DNA of 64,000 nucleotides from G963666935 sp963666935 (GCA_963666935.1 OY762936.1:1488001-1552000); one strand, 5' to 3'. Shown: positions 8,541 to 16,963, counted from the first letter of the stretch. A program made the numbers and translations. Notes: generated by a model from the sequence alone, not told the origin.

Positions 8541-9926
8541 ATGACAAGCAAAAAAATTATCAACGCGAGTGTTTTCGCGATTCTTGTCCCCATCGTATTG
8601 GAAAACATTCTTGTATACTCGGCCTCAGCCGTAAGCGCGGCGATGGTGGGGAGACTCACCGCCATCGACATCTCCACACAGGGGATCTGTGGGAGGGCAA
8701 TAAGCATCTATCTGGCCCTGTTCAAGGGGTTTGCCATCGGCCTTACCATTACCGGCGCCCTTCGATTTGGCGAGGGGAATTTGAAACAGTGGCGCAAAAC
8801 GATAGAACAGGCGTTTCTTACCGGCGTTCCCGTTGGGCTCTTAATCTGTGCGTTGGTTATTGCATTCCCGGCATGGTTTATCCGGCTATTTACGGATGAT
8901 GCGGAAATATTGCGAATCGGGTGTACCTACCTGCGCCTGATCGCCATTTGTTTCCCCTTTCTCGCGATAAGTGCTTTTGTAACCAGCGCATTTCAATCCA
9001 GAAATAATACAAAAGTGCCCATGGTTATTGCCGGCATTGTGAATGTGGTCAATATTCTGTTGGGCTGGGTGCTGATATTCGGGAAGTGGGGCGCGCCGGC
9101 CATGGGGCTGATGGGCGCCGGCATTGCGCTTGTAGTGGCATACATTACGGGTGCCGTCATTGGCCTTTTCCTGCTATTCAATAAGAAGATTGGCTTGGCT
9201 GGAGATGTGCGGCCGGATACCAAAGCGCTTGCTTTAGACCGGGCATGTATTCGGGATATCTATGCCACGGGACTTCCTGCCGCCGGCGAAAACCTGCAAT
9301 GGCAGCTTTCTACCATCGTACTGAGCCGGGTAATTCTGCTCTATGGTGTGAATTCATACGCTGCATATCAGCTGGGCCTGCAATCGGAGTGCGTTTTTGA
9401 CGCGTTTGCGTCCGGATTTATTGTGGCTTCCGCCACGCTGGCGGCCACGGCTATTGGGAAGCGTGACGAACAGCTGTATCACGGGTATTTCTGGCAGCTG
9501 GTGAAAATATGCCTTGTCATAAGCATTGTGGTAGGCGGTATCATTTTGGCCTGGCCCCAATTCCTGATGCGGCTGTTTACGAACAACGAAATACTGGTGG
9601 AAATCGGCGTAAAATACCTTGTAGTGATTACGCTGGTGCAGGTGCCGCAAAACCTGTCCAAGTTGCTCAACGGCACGATACGCGCTGCCGGGTATAAAAA
9701 GACGCCGCTTATGATCACCGTTGTGGGCATCTGGGGCGTGCGAATTCCGCTTTGCTGCCTGATCGGATACGTGCTGAAGCTGGACCTTACACTCATCTGG
9801 TGGGTGATTTGTCTCGACCTGGTAATTCGGATGCTTTTGAGCATTATCGTTATGGTCCGCAGGCGGGTGTTAGAGGTCATCAGACGAATGCCGCCCGTGG
9901 AAGCCGGCTGCCCATCCGGCGATTAA
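8541..9926 (+). CDS. MATE family efflux transporter (copy 2, tandem paralogue)
   Basis: 461 residues, exactly as long as copy 1 and colinear with it. Long identical or near-identical stretches are seen throughout, for example VGRLTAIDIS, LFKGFAIGLT, GLPAAGENLQWQLST, VILLYGVNSYAAY and a shared C-terminus VLEVIRRMPPVE. The pair therefore arose by tandem duplication and has diverged clearly. About twelve helices. GTGAGG precedes the ATG. The copies differ mainly in cytoplasmic loops and in the helix 7 region. They may export different compounds, or work as a pair, though MATE proteins usually act alone. Confidence 0.9.
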   Translation: MTSKKIINASVFAILVPIVLENILVYSASAVSAAMVGRLTAIDISTQGICGRAISIYLALFKGFAIGLTITGALRFGEGNLKQWRKTIEQAFLTGVPVGLLICALVIAFPAWFIRLFTDDAEILRIGCTYLRLIAICFPFLAISAFVTSAFQSRNNTKVPMVIAGIVNVVNILLGWVLIFGKWGAPAMGLMGAGIALVVAYITGAVIGLFLLFNKKIGLAGDVRPDTKALALDRACIRDIYATGLPAAGENLQWQLSTIVLSRVILLYGVNSYAAYQLGLQSECVFDAFASGFIVASATLAATAIGKRDEQLYHGYFWQLVKICLVISIVVGGIILAWPQFLMRLFTNNEILVEIGVKYLVVITLVQVPQNLSKLLNGTIRAAGYKKTPLMITVVGIWGVRIPLCCLIGYVLKLDLTLIWWVICLDLVIRMLLSIIVMVRRRVLEVIRRMPPVEAGCPSGD

Positions 9927-9927
9927 C

Positions 9928-9956
9928 TGGATTTTTAATTACCTTTTCGATATAAT
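9928..9956 (+). promoter_or_regulatory. sigma-A-type promoter for the flavoprotein-glmM pair
   Basis: A perfect -10 TATAAT at 9951-9956 with a weak -35 TGGATT at 9928-9933, 17-base spacer, 39 bases before the flavoprotein start. The -35 matches consensus at three of six positions. Confidence 0.5.
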
Positions 9957-9994
9957 AGAAGGACAGTAGCAAAGAAAGGGTAAATGGAAGAAGC

Positions 9995-10906
9995 ATGAAA
10001 TATGATATGGCGATTGTCGGCGGCGGCCCCGCCGGGCTGACGGCCGGACTCTACGGCTCCCGCGGCGGCTTAAACTGCCTGCTCTTGGAAGAGGCCTTTG
10101 TGGGCGGTCAGATCACGAAGACCATACAGGTAGATAATTACCCCGGATTTGATCAGGGGATCGACGGCTTTACGCTTACGGAAAAGATGCAGCGGCAGGC
10201 GGAAAAATTCGGCCTTCAGGTCCGGGACGCTGCGGTTGCAGGCATGGAGCTTTCTGGCGACATGAAAAGGATTCATTTGCGCTCCGAAGCGATTGAGGTT
10301 CCCACGGTGATTTTGGCAACGGGCGCTACCCCGCGTAAGCTGGGATTGGAGCACGAGGATACAATGATCGGTGCCGGTATTTCCTATTGTGCCACATGTG
10401 ACGGCGCTTTTTTCCGTGGAATGGATGTGGCGGTAGTCGGCGGCGGGGATACCGCGCTGGTTGATGCGCTTTACCTTTCGAAATTCGCGAACAAGGTATA
10501 CCTGATCCATCGAAGAGATCAGCTTCGCGGGGCGGTTGCGCTTCAAAGGACCGTCTTTGCAGAGCCTAAAATCAAATTTATTCCATCTGTCATACCCAAA
10601 GCTATTATCGGAAAAGAAAAAGTGGCGGGGTTAAAGATTCAGAATGTAAAAACCGGAGAAAACCGGATTCTCGATCTGCAGGGCTTATTTGTAGCGGTGG
10701 GAACAATTCCCAACACGACGCTTTTAAAGGGGCAGGTAGAGCTGGATCCCACTGGGTATATCGTAACGGATCAGGCTATGCGCACCTCGCAGCCCGGTGT
10801 TTTCGCGGCTGGTGACGCACGTGATACGGCGCTGCGGCAGGTTGTGACTGCCGCAGCCGACGGTGCAGTGGCAGCGACAAGCGCCATTGAATATCTGATG
10901 CGGTAG
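9995..10906 (+). CDS. trxB: thioredoxin reductase-like FAD/NAD(P) oxidoreductase
   Basis: 303 residues, typical for low-molecular-weight thioredoxin reductase. The FAD-binding GGGPAGLTAG sits at residues 9-18, the redox-active dithiol is YCATCDG (CxxC), the NAD(P)-binding fold is VAVVGGGDTALVDALYLS, and the C-terminal FAD contact is GVFAAGDAR. HRRDQLRG after the second nucleotide fold supports NADPH preference, as in TrxB. It should pass electrons from NADPH to thioredoxin or a related disulfide protein in the cytoplasm. It is followed directly by glmM, probably as a two-gene transcript. A specialised TrxB-like partner such as a glutaredoxin-like protein cannot be excluded. Confidence 0.85.
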   Translation: MKYDMAIVGGGPAGLTAGLYGSRGGLNCLLLEEAFVGGQITKTIQVDNYPGFDQGIDGFTLTEKMQRQAEKFGLQVRDAAVAGMELSGDMKRIHLRSEAIEVPTVILATGATPRKLGLEHEDTMIGAGISYCATCDGAFFRGMDVAVVGGGDTALVDALYLSKFANKVYLIHRRDQLRGAVALQRTVFAEPKIKFIPSVIPKAIIGKEKVAGLKIQNVKTGENRILDLQGLFVAVGTIPNTTLLKGQVELDPTGYIVTDQAMRTSQPGVFAAGDARDTALRQVVTAAADGAVAATSAIEYLMR

Positions 10907-10920
10907 GGGTGAGAGGTTAT

Positions 10921-12279
10921 ATGGCAACGTTATTTGGAACGGACGGCGTGCGCGGCATCGCAAATAGGGAATTAAGCTGCGAGCTTGCGCTGAATATCGG
11001 TATCGCTGGGGCGTATGTGCTTACAAATGAGGTACATAATCCCCGTATCCTGATCGGGACGGACACGCGCAAGTCCGGAGATATGCTCATTGCGGCGCTG
11101 ACTGCGGGAATCTGCTCCGTAGGAGGAGACGTGATTCAGGTTGGCGTCGTGCCCACACCGGCTATGGCATATTTGGTTCGGCTCTACAAGGCGGACGCGG
11201 CTGTGATGGTGAGCGCCTCCCACAATAGCATGGAATACAACGGAATCAAATGGTTTGACGCCCGGGGTCTTAAACTCCCGGATGCGATCGAAGACCAAAT
11301 TGAGCAGTTTATCCGTGACGGGCTACGCTTCGAGCGCCCCGTTGGGGAAGGCGTGGGACATGTGATTTTTGCGAAGCGGGCGGTAGAGGAATACAAAGAG
11401 TTTTTAAAATCCACTGCGGAATACAGGCTGGACGGATTGAAAATCGTGCTGGACTGCGCCAACGGGGCGGCCTCGGGAATTGCCAGCGAAGTATTTGCCG
11501 AACTGGGTGCGCAAGTGATATCCAGCGCTGATGAACCGGACGGCAGCAATATCAACGACAACTGCGGCTCCACCAATCCCCAGCGTCTTCAGGAGCTGGT
11601 GGAGGAGATTGGGGCTGATGTTGGATTTGCCTTCGACGGCGACGCGGACCGTATGATTGCCACAGATGAGCATGGTAACATTGTGGATGGCGACAGGATA
11701 TTAGGCATCTGTGCCGAGGCACTGCAGGCTCAAGGGAAGCTGAAAAACAACACATTGGTCGTTACCGTCATGTCCAACATCGGTCTCAAGAAGCGCATGG
11801 GAGAGCTGGATATCAATATCGCTGAAACGGCGGTAGGCGACCGGTATGTGCTGGAGAAGATGATGGAAGAAGGATATTGCATCGGCGGCGAGCAATCGGG
11901 GCATGTGATTTTTTTGGAAATGAACACCACCGGGGATGGCCTGCTTACGGCAGTTCAAATTCTCAACGTCATGAAGGCATCGGGCAGGCGCATGTCGGCG
12001 CTAGCAGCCAAGATTCCCATCTATCCACAGGTGCTGGTCAACATCGTCATAAACAATGCATTAAAGGCTAAGGCCATGGAGGATCGCGAGATGTGGGACC
12101 GCGTTCAGGAGGTGGAAGATGCGCTGGGTGACGGCGGCCGCGTGCTGGTTCGCGCTTCCGGCACCGAGCCGCTGATCCGCGTAATGATCGAGGGAGAAAA
12201 TGAAGGCGAAATCAGCAGGTATGCCATCAGCATTGCGAAGATTATTGAGAAGAATTATGATGGGAAAATAAAAAACTGA
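10921..12279 (+). CDS. glmM: phosphoglucosamine mutase
   Basis: 452 residues from the ATG at 10921, preceded by GAGAGG; the family always begins close to LFGTDGVRGIAN. The catalytic phosphoserine loop is VMVSASHNSMEYNG, the Mg2+ site AFDGDADRM, the sugar-binding loop GGEQSGHVI, and the phosphate-binding loop RASGTEPLIRV. GlmM converts glucosamine-6-phosphate into glucosamine-1-phosphate for UDP-GlcNAc and cell wall synthesis. It ends at a bidirectional terminator shared with the convergent glyS. Confidence 0.96.
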   Translation: MATLFGTDGVRGIANRELSCELALNIGIAGAYVLTNEVHNPRILIGTDTRKSGDMLIAALTAGICSVGGDVIQVGVVPTPAMAYLVRLYKADAAVMVSASHNSMEYNGIKWFDARGLKLPDAIEDQIEQFIRDGLRFERPVGEGVGHVIFAKRAVEEYKEFLKSTAEYRLDGLKIVLDCANGAASGIASEVFAELGAQVISSADEPDGSNINDNCGSTNPQRLQELVEEIGADVGFAFDGDADRMIATDEHGNIVDGDRILGICAEALQAQGKLKNNTLVVTVMSNIGLKKRMGELDINIAETAVGDRYVLEKMMEEGYCIGGEQSGHVIFLEMNTTGDGLLTAVQILNVMKASGRRMSALAAKIPIYPQVLVNIVINNALKAKAMEDREMWDRVQEVEDALGDGGRVLVRASGTEPLIRVMIEGENEGEISRYAISIAKIIEKNYDGKIKN

Positions 12280-12290
12280 TTAAATATAAA

Positions 12291-12318
12291 AAAAGAGGCG
12301 GAGAAACCGCCTCTTTTT
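12291..12318. terminator. bidirectional terminator between glmM and glyS
   Basis: GAGGCGG (12295-12301) and CCGCCTC (12307-12313) form a stem flanked by an A-run on the left and a T-run on the right, so it ends transcripts from both the + strand (glmM) and the - strand (glyS). Confidence 0.9.
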
Positions 12319-12325
12319 ATGCTCG

Positions 12326-13714
12326 TTAGAAATCCGTCTTTTGCTGAATGTAATCTGCAAGGGCGCAAATCGGAAGGCGGATCTGATCCATGGTATCCCG
12401 GTCGCGCACGGTGACGGTGTCGTCCTCCAGCGTATCGAAGTCGATGGTGACGCAAAGCGGTGTCCCGATTTCATCCTCGCGGCGGTAGCGCTTGCCGATG
12501 GCCCCGGTTTCGTCGTAATCAACCATGAAGCGCTTGGAGAGCATTGCGTAGACCTCTTGCGCCTTGTCGCCAAGCTTGTTCTTCTGAAGGGGCAGCACGG
12601 CGGCCTTAAAGGGCGCAAGGGCGGGGTGGAGGTGTAATATATTGCGGATATCACCATTTTCTAAGGTTTCCTCGTCGTAGGCATCGCAAAGGAACGCCAG
12701 CACAACCCGGTCGGCGCCCAGAGAGGGCTCCACGCAAAATGGGGTATACCGCTCGTTGGTAAAGGGATCCTGATATTCCAGACTGGCTCCAGAATGCTGA
12801 GCGTGGGCCTTGAGATCGTAATCGGTGCGGCTGGCAACACCCCAAAGCTCGCCCCAGCCGAATGGGAACCTGAATTCGATATCGGTGGTGCCGTTGGAAT
12901 AGTGGCAAAGTTCCTCTTGGGAATGCTCACGAAGGCTGATGCTGTCCTCTTTGATCCCCAAAGAAAGCAGCCAGTTCTTACAGAACGCTTTCCAATAGGA
13001 GTACCATTCAATCTCAGTTCCAGGGGCGCAGAAGAACTCAAGCTCCATCTGCTCAAACTCCCGGGTGCGGAAGGTAAAATTGCCCGGTGTGATTTCGTTG
13101 CGGAAGGATTTGCCAACCTGAGCGATTCCAAATGGCAGCTTTTTGCGGGTGGTACGCTGCACATTGCGGAAATTCACAAAAATGCCCTGTGCTGTTTCTG
13201 GCCGGAGGTAGATTTCGCTTGCGGAATCTTCGGTGACGCCCTGAAAGGTTTTGAACATCATGTTAAACTTCCGAATGCCGGTGAAATCAGACTTGCCGCA
13301 TTCGGGGCAGGGGATTTTATTATCCAAGATATATTGATGCATCTGTTCGTGGCTCCATCCGTCAGGGCGAATATCAAGGCCGTTTTTTGCAGAATAGTCT
13401 TCAATAAGCTTATCGGCCCGGAAGCGCGCCTTGCAGGACTTGCAGTCCATAAGCGGGTCGTTAAAATTGACCACATGCCCGGAGGCCACCCACGTTTCGG
13501 GGTTCATTAGGATCGCCGCGTCCATTCCCACATTATGCGGGGATTCCTGCACGAATTTCCGCCACCAAGCTTTTTTCACGTTATTTTTGAGCTCTACGCC
13601 CAGCGGGCCATAATCCCACGTGTTTGCCAAGCCGCCGTAGATCTCGGAACCGGCGAAGATAAACCCGCGGTTCTTACATAGGGCGACAATTTTGTCCATG
13701 GTCACTTCAGTCAT
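12326..13714 (-). CDS. glyQS: glycyl-tRNA synthetase, homodimeric class II
   Basis: 462 residues from the ATG at 13712-13714, chosen because GAAAGGAG lies just upstream; an earlier in-frame ATG at 13735 contains that site. The alpha2-type enzyme begins MTEVTMDKIVALCKNRGF and shows class II motif 2 (FRNEITPGNFTFRTREFEQME) and motif 3 (SLGADRVVLAFLCDA), followed by an anticodon-binding domain. A Cys pair region CKSCKARFRAD and CPECGKSDF is the known zinc-like insertion. It charges tRNA-Gly. It is the only long gene on the minus strand here and has a near-consensus promoter. Confidence 0.96.
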   Translation of the reverse strand: MTEVTMDKIVALCKNRGFIFAGSEIYGGLANTWDYGPLGVELKNNVKKAWWRKFVQESPHNVGMDAAILMNPETWVASGHVVNFNDPLMDCKSCKARFRADKLIEDYSAKNGLDIRPDGWSHEQMHQYILDNKIPCPECGKSDFTGIRKFNMMFKTFQGVTEDSASEIYLRPETAQGIFVNFRNVQRTTRKKLPFGIAQVGKSFRNEITPGNFTFRTREFEQMELEFFCAPGTEIEWYSYWKAFCKNWLLSLGIKEDSISLREHSQEELCHYSNGTTDIEFRFPFGWGELWGVASRTDYDLKAHAQHSGASLEYQDPFTNERYTPFCVEPSLGADRVVLAFLCDAYDEETLENGDIRNILHLHPALAPFKAAVLPLQKNKLGDKAQEVYAMLSKRFMVDYDETGAIGKRYRREDEIGTPLCVTIDFDTLEDDTVTVRDRDTMDQIRLPICALADYIQQKTDF

Positions 13715-13762
13715 TATATGTGCTCCTTTCGGCATGAAATCACATTTGATTGCAATAGCAGT

Positions 13763-13791
13763 ATCATAGCACAGCGATTATCTTTCATCAA
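13763..13791 (-). promoter_or_regulatory. promoter of glyQS
   Basis: Read on the minus strand: -35 TTGATG (13786-13791) and -10 TATGAT (13763-13768), exactly 17 bases apart, about 50 bases before the glyQS start codon. Confidence 0.75.
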
Positions 13792-13889
13792 GGGCGACCG
13801 GTGCTGATGCACACATTTTCGTCAAATTGCGTACTATATCGTAGCAAGCGCATAGCGCTATTAGGCTGATTAAATAAGGAGGCTAATTT

Positions 13890-14138
13890 ATGTGGAATTT
13901 CGGGAACGGTAGCTGGTGGATTATAATCCTGTTGCTCCTCGTCGGCGGTGGCTGTGGTGGCTGTGGTGGCTTCGGCAATATCGGTGGATGCGGCTGCAAT
14001 GATCCCTGCGGCGGCGGCTGTGACAACATTCTGTGGATCATTGTTCTGCTGTGCATCTTCGGCAGCTGCTGCGGTAACAACGATGCATGCGGCTGCGGGA
14101 ACCCCTGCGGCAACAACTGTGGCTGCGGCTGCAACTGA
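13890..14138 (+). CDS. small Cys/Gly-rich hydrophobic protein, function unknown
   Basis: 82 residues with AAGGAGG before the ATG. It contains 15 cysteines and a very high glycine content, arranged as two hydrophobic segments (WWIIILLLLV near 9-18; ILWIIVLLCIF near 47-57), each followed by a Cys/Gly block (GGCGGCGG, CGCNDPCGGGC; CGCGNPCGNNCGCGC). The layout looks like an internal duplication. I recognise no family. Small Cys- or Gly-rich proteins of spore-formers are often coat components, and an AC-N16-CATA sigma-K-like pattern may lie near 13832-13857, but both points are weak. It has its own terminator, so it is probably monocistronic. Confidence 0.7.
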   Translation: MWNFGNGSWWIIILLLLVGGGCGGCGGFGNIGGCGCNDPCGGGCDNILWIIVLLCIFGSCCGNNDACGCGNPCGNNCGCGCN

Positions 14139-14160
14139 CGCACCAGCGGCAAAGAGCCAA

Positions 14161-14192
14161 GAGGCGGTCATGGTGCCGCCTCTAAGCTTTTT
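14161..14192. terminator. terminator after the Cys/Gly-rich gene, overlapping the UPF0213 stop
   Basis: GAGGCGG (14161-14167) and CCGCCTC (14176-14182) form a stem followed on the + strand by TAAGCTTTTT. The stop codon of the minus-strand gene lies at its loop edge (14168-14170). Confidence 0.65.
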
Positions 14193-14440
14193 ATGAGCTG
14201 ATCTTTCTGTGCGTGGGTGAGCTTCTTGATTGCCGCTTCCCGGCACATTGCTTCGCTCTTTGTAGAAAAATTTTCCCAATAGACCAGTTGAACGGGAATG
14301 CGGGCGCGGGTGTATTTCGCGCCCTTTTTATTGTTGTGTGCCGCCGTGCGCGAAATGGGATCCCGCGCATAGCCGGTATAATAGGTCCCGTCCGCGCAAA
14401 GGAGAATATAGGCGCAATACTCAATATCCAAGGTCTTCAT
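14168..14440 (-). CDS. GIY-YIG domain protein, UPF0213 (YazA-like)
   Basis: 90 residues, the whole protein being a GIY-YIG fold: AYILLCADGTYYTGYARD supplies the GIY...YIG-like strands (YIL...YTG), then RTAAHNNKKGAKYTRARIPV with the conserved Arg/His region, YWENFSTKSEAMCREAAIKKL with the catalytic-type Glu, and KDQLIKS. Such small stand-alone proteins are common in bacteria; a DNA repair or nuclease role is assumed but not shown. The start overlaps the end of the upstream LUD gene by 20 bases in another frame, so the two are co-transcribed and possibly translationally coupled. Confidence 0.85.
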   Translation of the reverse strand: MKTLDIEYCAYILLCADGTYYTGYARDPISRTAAHNNKKGAKYTRARIPVQLVYWENFSTKSEAMCREAAIKKLTHAQKDQLIKSLEAAP

Positions 14441-15035
14441 CCACCAAAACCAGGTGCATTTCTTTTATAAGCCCGGGTGGGCAGTCGATGACGGTCGTGA
14501 TTTTGCATATCCGTTGAGGAGAGCTGCAGTCCTCGCATTTTCCTGTGATGGTGCACGGTGTAGAAAGCTTGAGCCTCTTTGCGTTGGCGGGGGCGGCGCA
14601 GTTCTTTACCCTTGAAATGGCGCTATCCAGATCGGCAGACAGCTTGTTCTTTCCGATCATCATCAGCACCTTTTTCGGCCCACCGAACATCCCTGCCACG
14701 CGGTTGCCGTTGCCGTCAATGTTCACTAGTTTTCCGTCCAGCGTAATGGCATTGGTGGAGCAGAGGTACCAATCCGCCCGCATCGCGGCGGCAAAAACTT
14801 CCGCGCGCTGCTCTTTGGGGACGTTGCCGTGGTAATATACCGTGTTGCCCCTCTCGCAAAGCGCCTCGCGCAGGCCCATGGTATCGAGGGTGACGGAGCC
14901 GCCGGAACCCGCGGACTCCTTGCCGATTAGAGAAAGCGCGATCTCCTTGGCCGCCGCAGAATCCGCTGCCGGGTGAACGACATAACCCAGCCGTGAAAGT
15001 TTGGCAACAAACCCTTCAAAATTCTCGCAAAACAT
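14421..15035 (-). CDS. LUD-domain protein (LutC/YkgG-like, DUF162), stand-alone
   Basis: 204 residues from the ATG at 15033-15035, which follows GTGAGG; a longer frame upstream has no ribosome site. The LUD fold is recognised from SAGSGGSVTLDTMGLREAL, WYLCSTNAITLDGKLVNIDGNGNRVAG and GPKKVLMMIGKNKL. In Bacillus LutC acts with LutA and LutB in lactate oxidation; no lutAB is nearby, so the role here is open. The C-terminus carries an extra cluster C-x5-C-x2-C-x6-C (CTITGKCEDCSSPQRIC), which looks able to bind a metal or Fe-S cluster. It shares an unusual divergent promoter region with lepA. Confidence 0.82.
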   Translation of the reverse strand: MFCENFEGFVAKLSRLGYVVHPAADSAAAKEIALSLIGKESAGSGGSVTLDTMGLREALCERGNTVYYHGNVPKEQRAEVFAAAMRADWYLCSTNAITLDGKLVNIDGNGNRVAGMFGGPKKVLMMIGKNKLSADLDSAISRVKNCAAPANAKRLKLSTPCTITGKCEDCSSPQRICKITTVIDCPPGLIKEMHLVLVDEDLGY

Positions 15036-15065
15036 AAGCTTTACCTCACAAATTGTTTTATACAT

Positions 15066-15117
15066 AAAATAGCACATTCCCATAATGCTTGCAATTTGTC
15101 TTTTCATAAAGTATGAT
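15066..15117. promoter_or_regulatory. divergent promoters of lepA (+) and the LUD gene (-) sharing one -35 hexamer
   Basis: TTGCAA at 15089-15094 is its own reverse complement. On the + strand it stands 17 bases from TATGAT (15112-15117), upstream of lepA. On the - strand the same hexamer stands 17 bases from TATTTT (complement of 15066-15071), upstream of the LUD gene. Both promoters are plausible and would compete for RNA polymerase. Confidence 0.6.
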
Positions 15118-15148
15118 TCATTTGAAATACGAAGCACGGAGGAACGCT

Positions 15149-16951
15149 ATGGCTTATCGCCGAGAACTTATCAGGAATTTCTGCATTATCGCTCATATCG
15201 ATCACGGAAAATCTACCCTCGCGGACCGTATGATGCAGCTCACGGATACAGTGGCGCTTCGGGATATGTCGGAGCAGATGTTAGACACTATGGACATTGA
15301 GCGCGAGCGCGGTATTACCATTAAATCCACCGCCGTGCGCATGTTCTACCGCTATAAAGACGGAAATATCTATATGTTCAACCTCATCGACACGCCGGGG
15401 CATGTGGACTTTACCTATGAAGTTTCCAGGAGCCTTGCTGCGTGCGAAGGAGCGGTTCTTGTGGTGGACGCCACCCAGGGGATCGAGGCACAGACGCTGG
15501 CCAATGTCTATCTGGCGCTGGAGAGCAATTTGGAGATATTGCCCGTCATTAATAAGATCGACCTGCCCAGCGCACAGCCCGAATTTGTGATGAAGGAGAT
15601 TGAGGACGTAATCGGCCTTTCGGCCGAAAACGCGCCACTAATTTCGGCAAAGAACGGCGTGAACATTGATCAGGTGCTCGAACAGATCGTAGCACTGGTT
15701 CCGCCGCCTTCAGGAGATTCGGAAGCGCCTCTTCAGGCGCTAATTTTCGACAGCATCTACGATAACTATAAAGGTGCAATCAGCTATGTGCGGGTGAAGC
15801 AGGGCCGGGTAAAAGCGGGAATGAACATCCGCTTTATGGCTACGGGGAACGAATACGAAGTGACGGAGGTGGGCACCTTTGCGCCGTTGCCAAGGCCCAT
15901 TGACGAGCTTGTGGCAGGCGAAGTGGGATACATTGCCGCCTCCATAAAAAGCGTATCGGAGACGAAGGCGGGCGATACCATTACGGACGTCGAAAACCCT
16001 GCCGCAAATGCGCTGCCGGGATACAAGCATGCGAACCCTATGGTGTTTTGCGGTATTTATCCGGCGGACGGCGCGGATTACGAGACATTGCGCGAAGCGC
16101 TGGATAAGCTGGCCCTTAACGATGCTGCTCTCTCCTACGAGCCGGAAACCTCTATGGCGCTTGGCTTCGGATTCCGCTGCGGATTTTTGGGCCTACTTCA
16201 CATGGAGATCGTTCAGGAACGGTTAGAACGGGAGTTCGATCTAGATCTGGTTACAACCGCTCCCAGCGTTATCTACCGCATCAAGCGCACCGATGGGCAA
16301 GAGCTTATGATTGACAACCCCAGCAACCTTCCGCCCGTTACGGAAATCCAGTACATGGAAGAGCCCATGGTGGAGGCGCATATCATTACGCCCTCGGAAT
16401 ATGTGGGTACGATCATGGAGCTTTGTCAAGAGAAGCGCGGCATTTTTAAAGATATGACCTACCTTGAGGAAACCCGGGTCAACATCAAATACGAGTTGCC
16501 GCTCAATGAAATTATTTACGACTTTTTTGACCAACTGAAATCTCGCAGCCGTGGGTATGCTTCCTTTGACTATGAGCTGAAAGAATACGTCCGTTCGGAG
16601 CTAGTTAAGTTGGATTTCTTGCTCAACGGGGATATATGCGATGCGCTTTCCACCATTGTGCACAGTGACAAGGCCTACGCCAAAGGGCGGGCAGTGGCGG
16701 AAAAGCTGCAGGAGGTCATTCCGCGCCAGCAGTTTGAAATCCCCATACAGGCCGCCATCGGTGGGAAGATCATCGCCCGGGAGACGGTTCGTGCCGTGCG
16801 TAAGGACGTTTTGGCAAAATGCTACGGCGGTGATATTTCGCGAAAGAAAAAGCTCTTAGAAAAGCAGAAAGAGGGCAAGAAGCGCATGCGGCAGGTGGGT
16901 ACCGTATCCCTGCCCAGCGAAGCATTCATGAGCGTACTGCGGATCAACTGA
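15149..16951 (+). CDS. lepA: elongation factor 4 (ribosomal back-translocase LepA)
   Basis: 600 residues from the ATG at 15149, preceded by GGAGG; an ATG at 15113 lies before the ribosome site. The N-terminal GTPase has P-loop AHIDHGKST, switch II DTPGHVDFTYEV and NKIDLP. Then follow EF-G-like domains II, III and V, and the LepA-specific C-terminal domain with KRMRQVGTVSLPSEAFMSVL. LepA acts on stalled or mis-translocated ribosomes and in biogenesis. It sits 12 bases before hemW, the same order as in Bacillus subtilis. Confidence 0.97.
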   Translation: MAYRRELIRNFCIIAHIDHGKSTLADRMMQLTDTVALRDMSEQMLDTMDIERERGITIKSTAVRMFYRYKDGNIYMFNLIDTPGHVDFTYEVSRSLAACEGAVLVVDATQGIEAQTLANVYLALESNLEILPVINKIDLPSAQPEFVMKEIEDVIGLSAENAPLISAKNGVNIDQVLEQIVALVPPPSGDSEAPLQALIFDSIYDNYKGAISYVRVKQGRVKAGMNIRFMATGNEYEVTEVGTFAPLPRPIDELVAGEVGYIAASIKSVSETKAGDTITDVENPAANALPGYKHANPMVFCGIYPADGADYETLREALDKLALNDAALSYEPETSMALGFGFRCGFLGLLHMEIVQERLEREFDLDLVTTAPSVIYRIKRTDGQELMIDNPSNLPPVTEIQYMEEPMVEAHIITPSEYVGTIMELCQEKRGIFKDMTYLEETRVNIKYELPLNEIIYDFFDQLKSRSRGYASFDYELKEYVRSELVKLDFLLNGDICDALSTIVHSDKAYAKGRAVAEKLQEVIPRQQFEIPIQAAIGGKIIARETVRAVRKDVLAKCYGGDISRKKKLLEKQKEGKKRMRQVGTVSLPSEAFMSVLRIN

Positions 16952-16963
16952 GGGGAAATCTTC

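Noticed and set aside
12794..13510. 238-residue open frame on the + strand opposite glyQS
   Set aside because: Lies wholly within glyQS, whose motifs are all intact on the minus strand; no ribosome site.
13788..14279. Minus-strand Ala/Pro-rich frame opposite the Cys/Gly-rich gene
   Set aside because: Its composition is just the complement of Gly/Cys codons; the + strand gene has the ribosome site and terminator.
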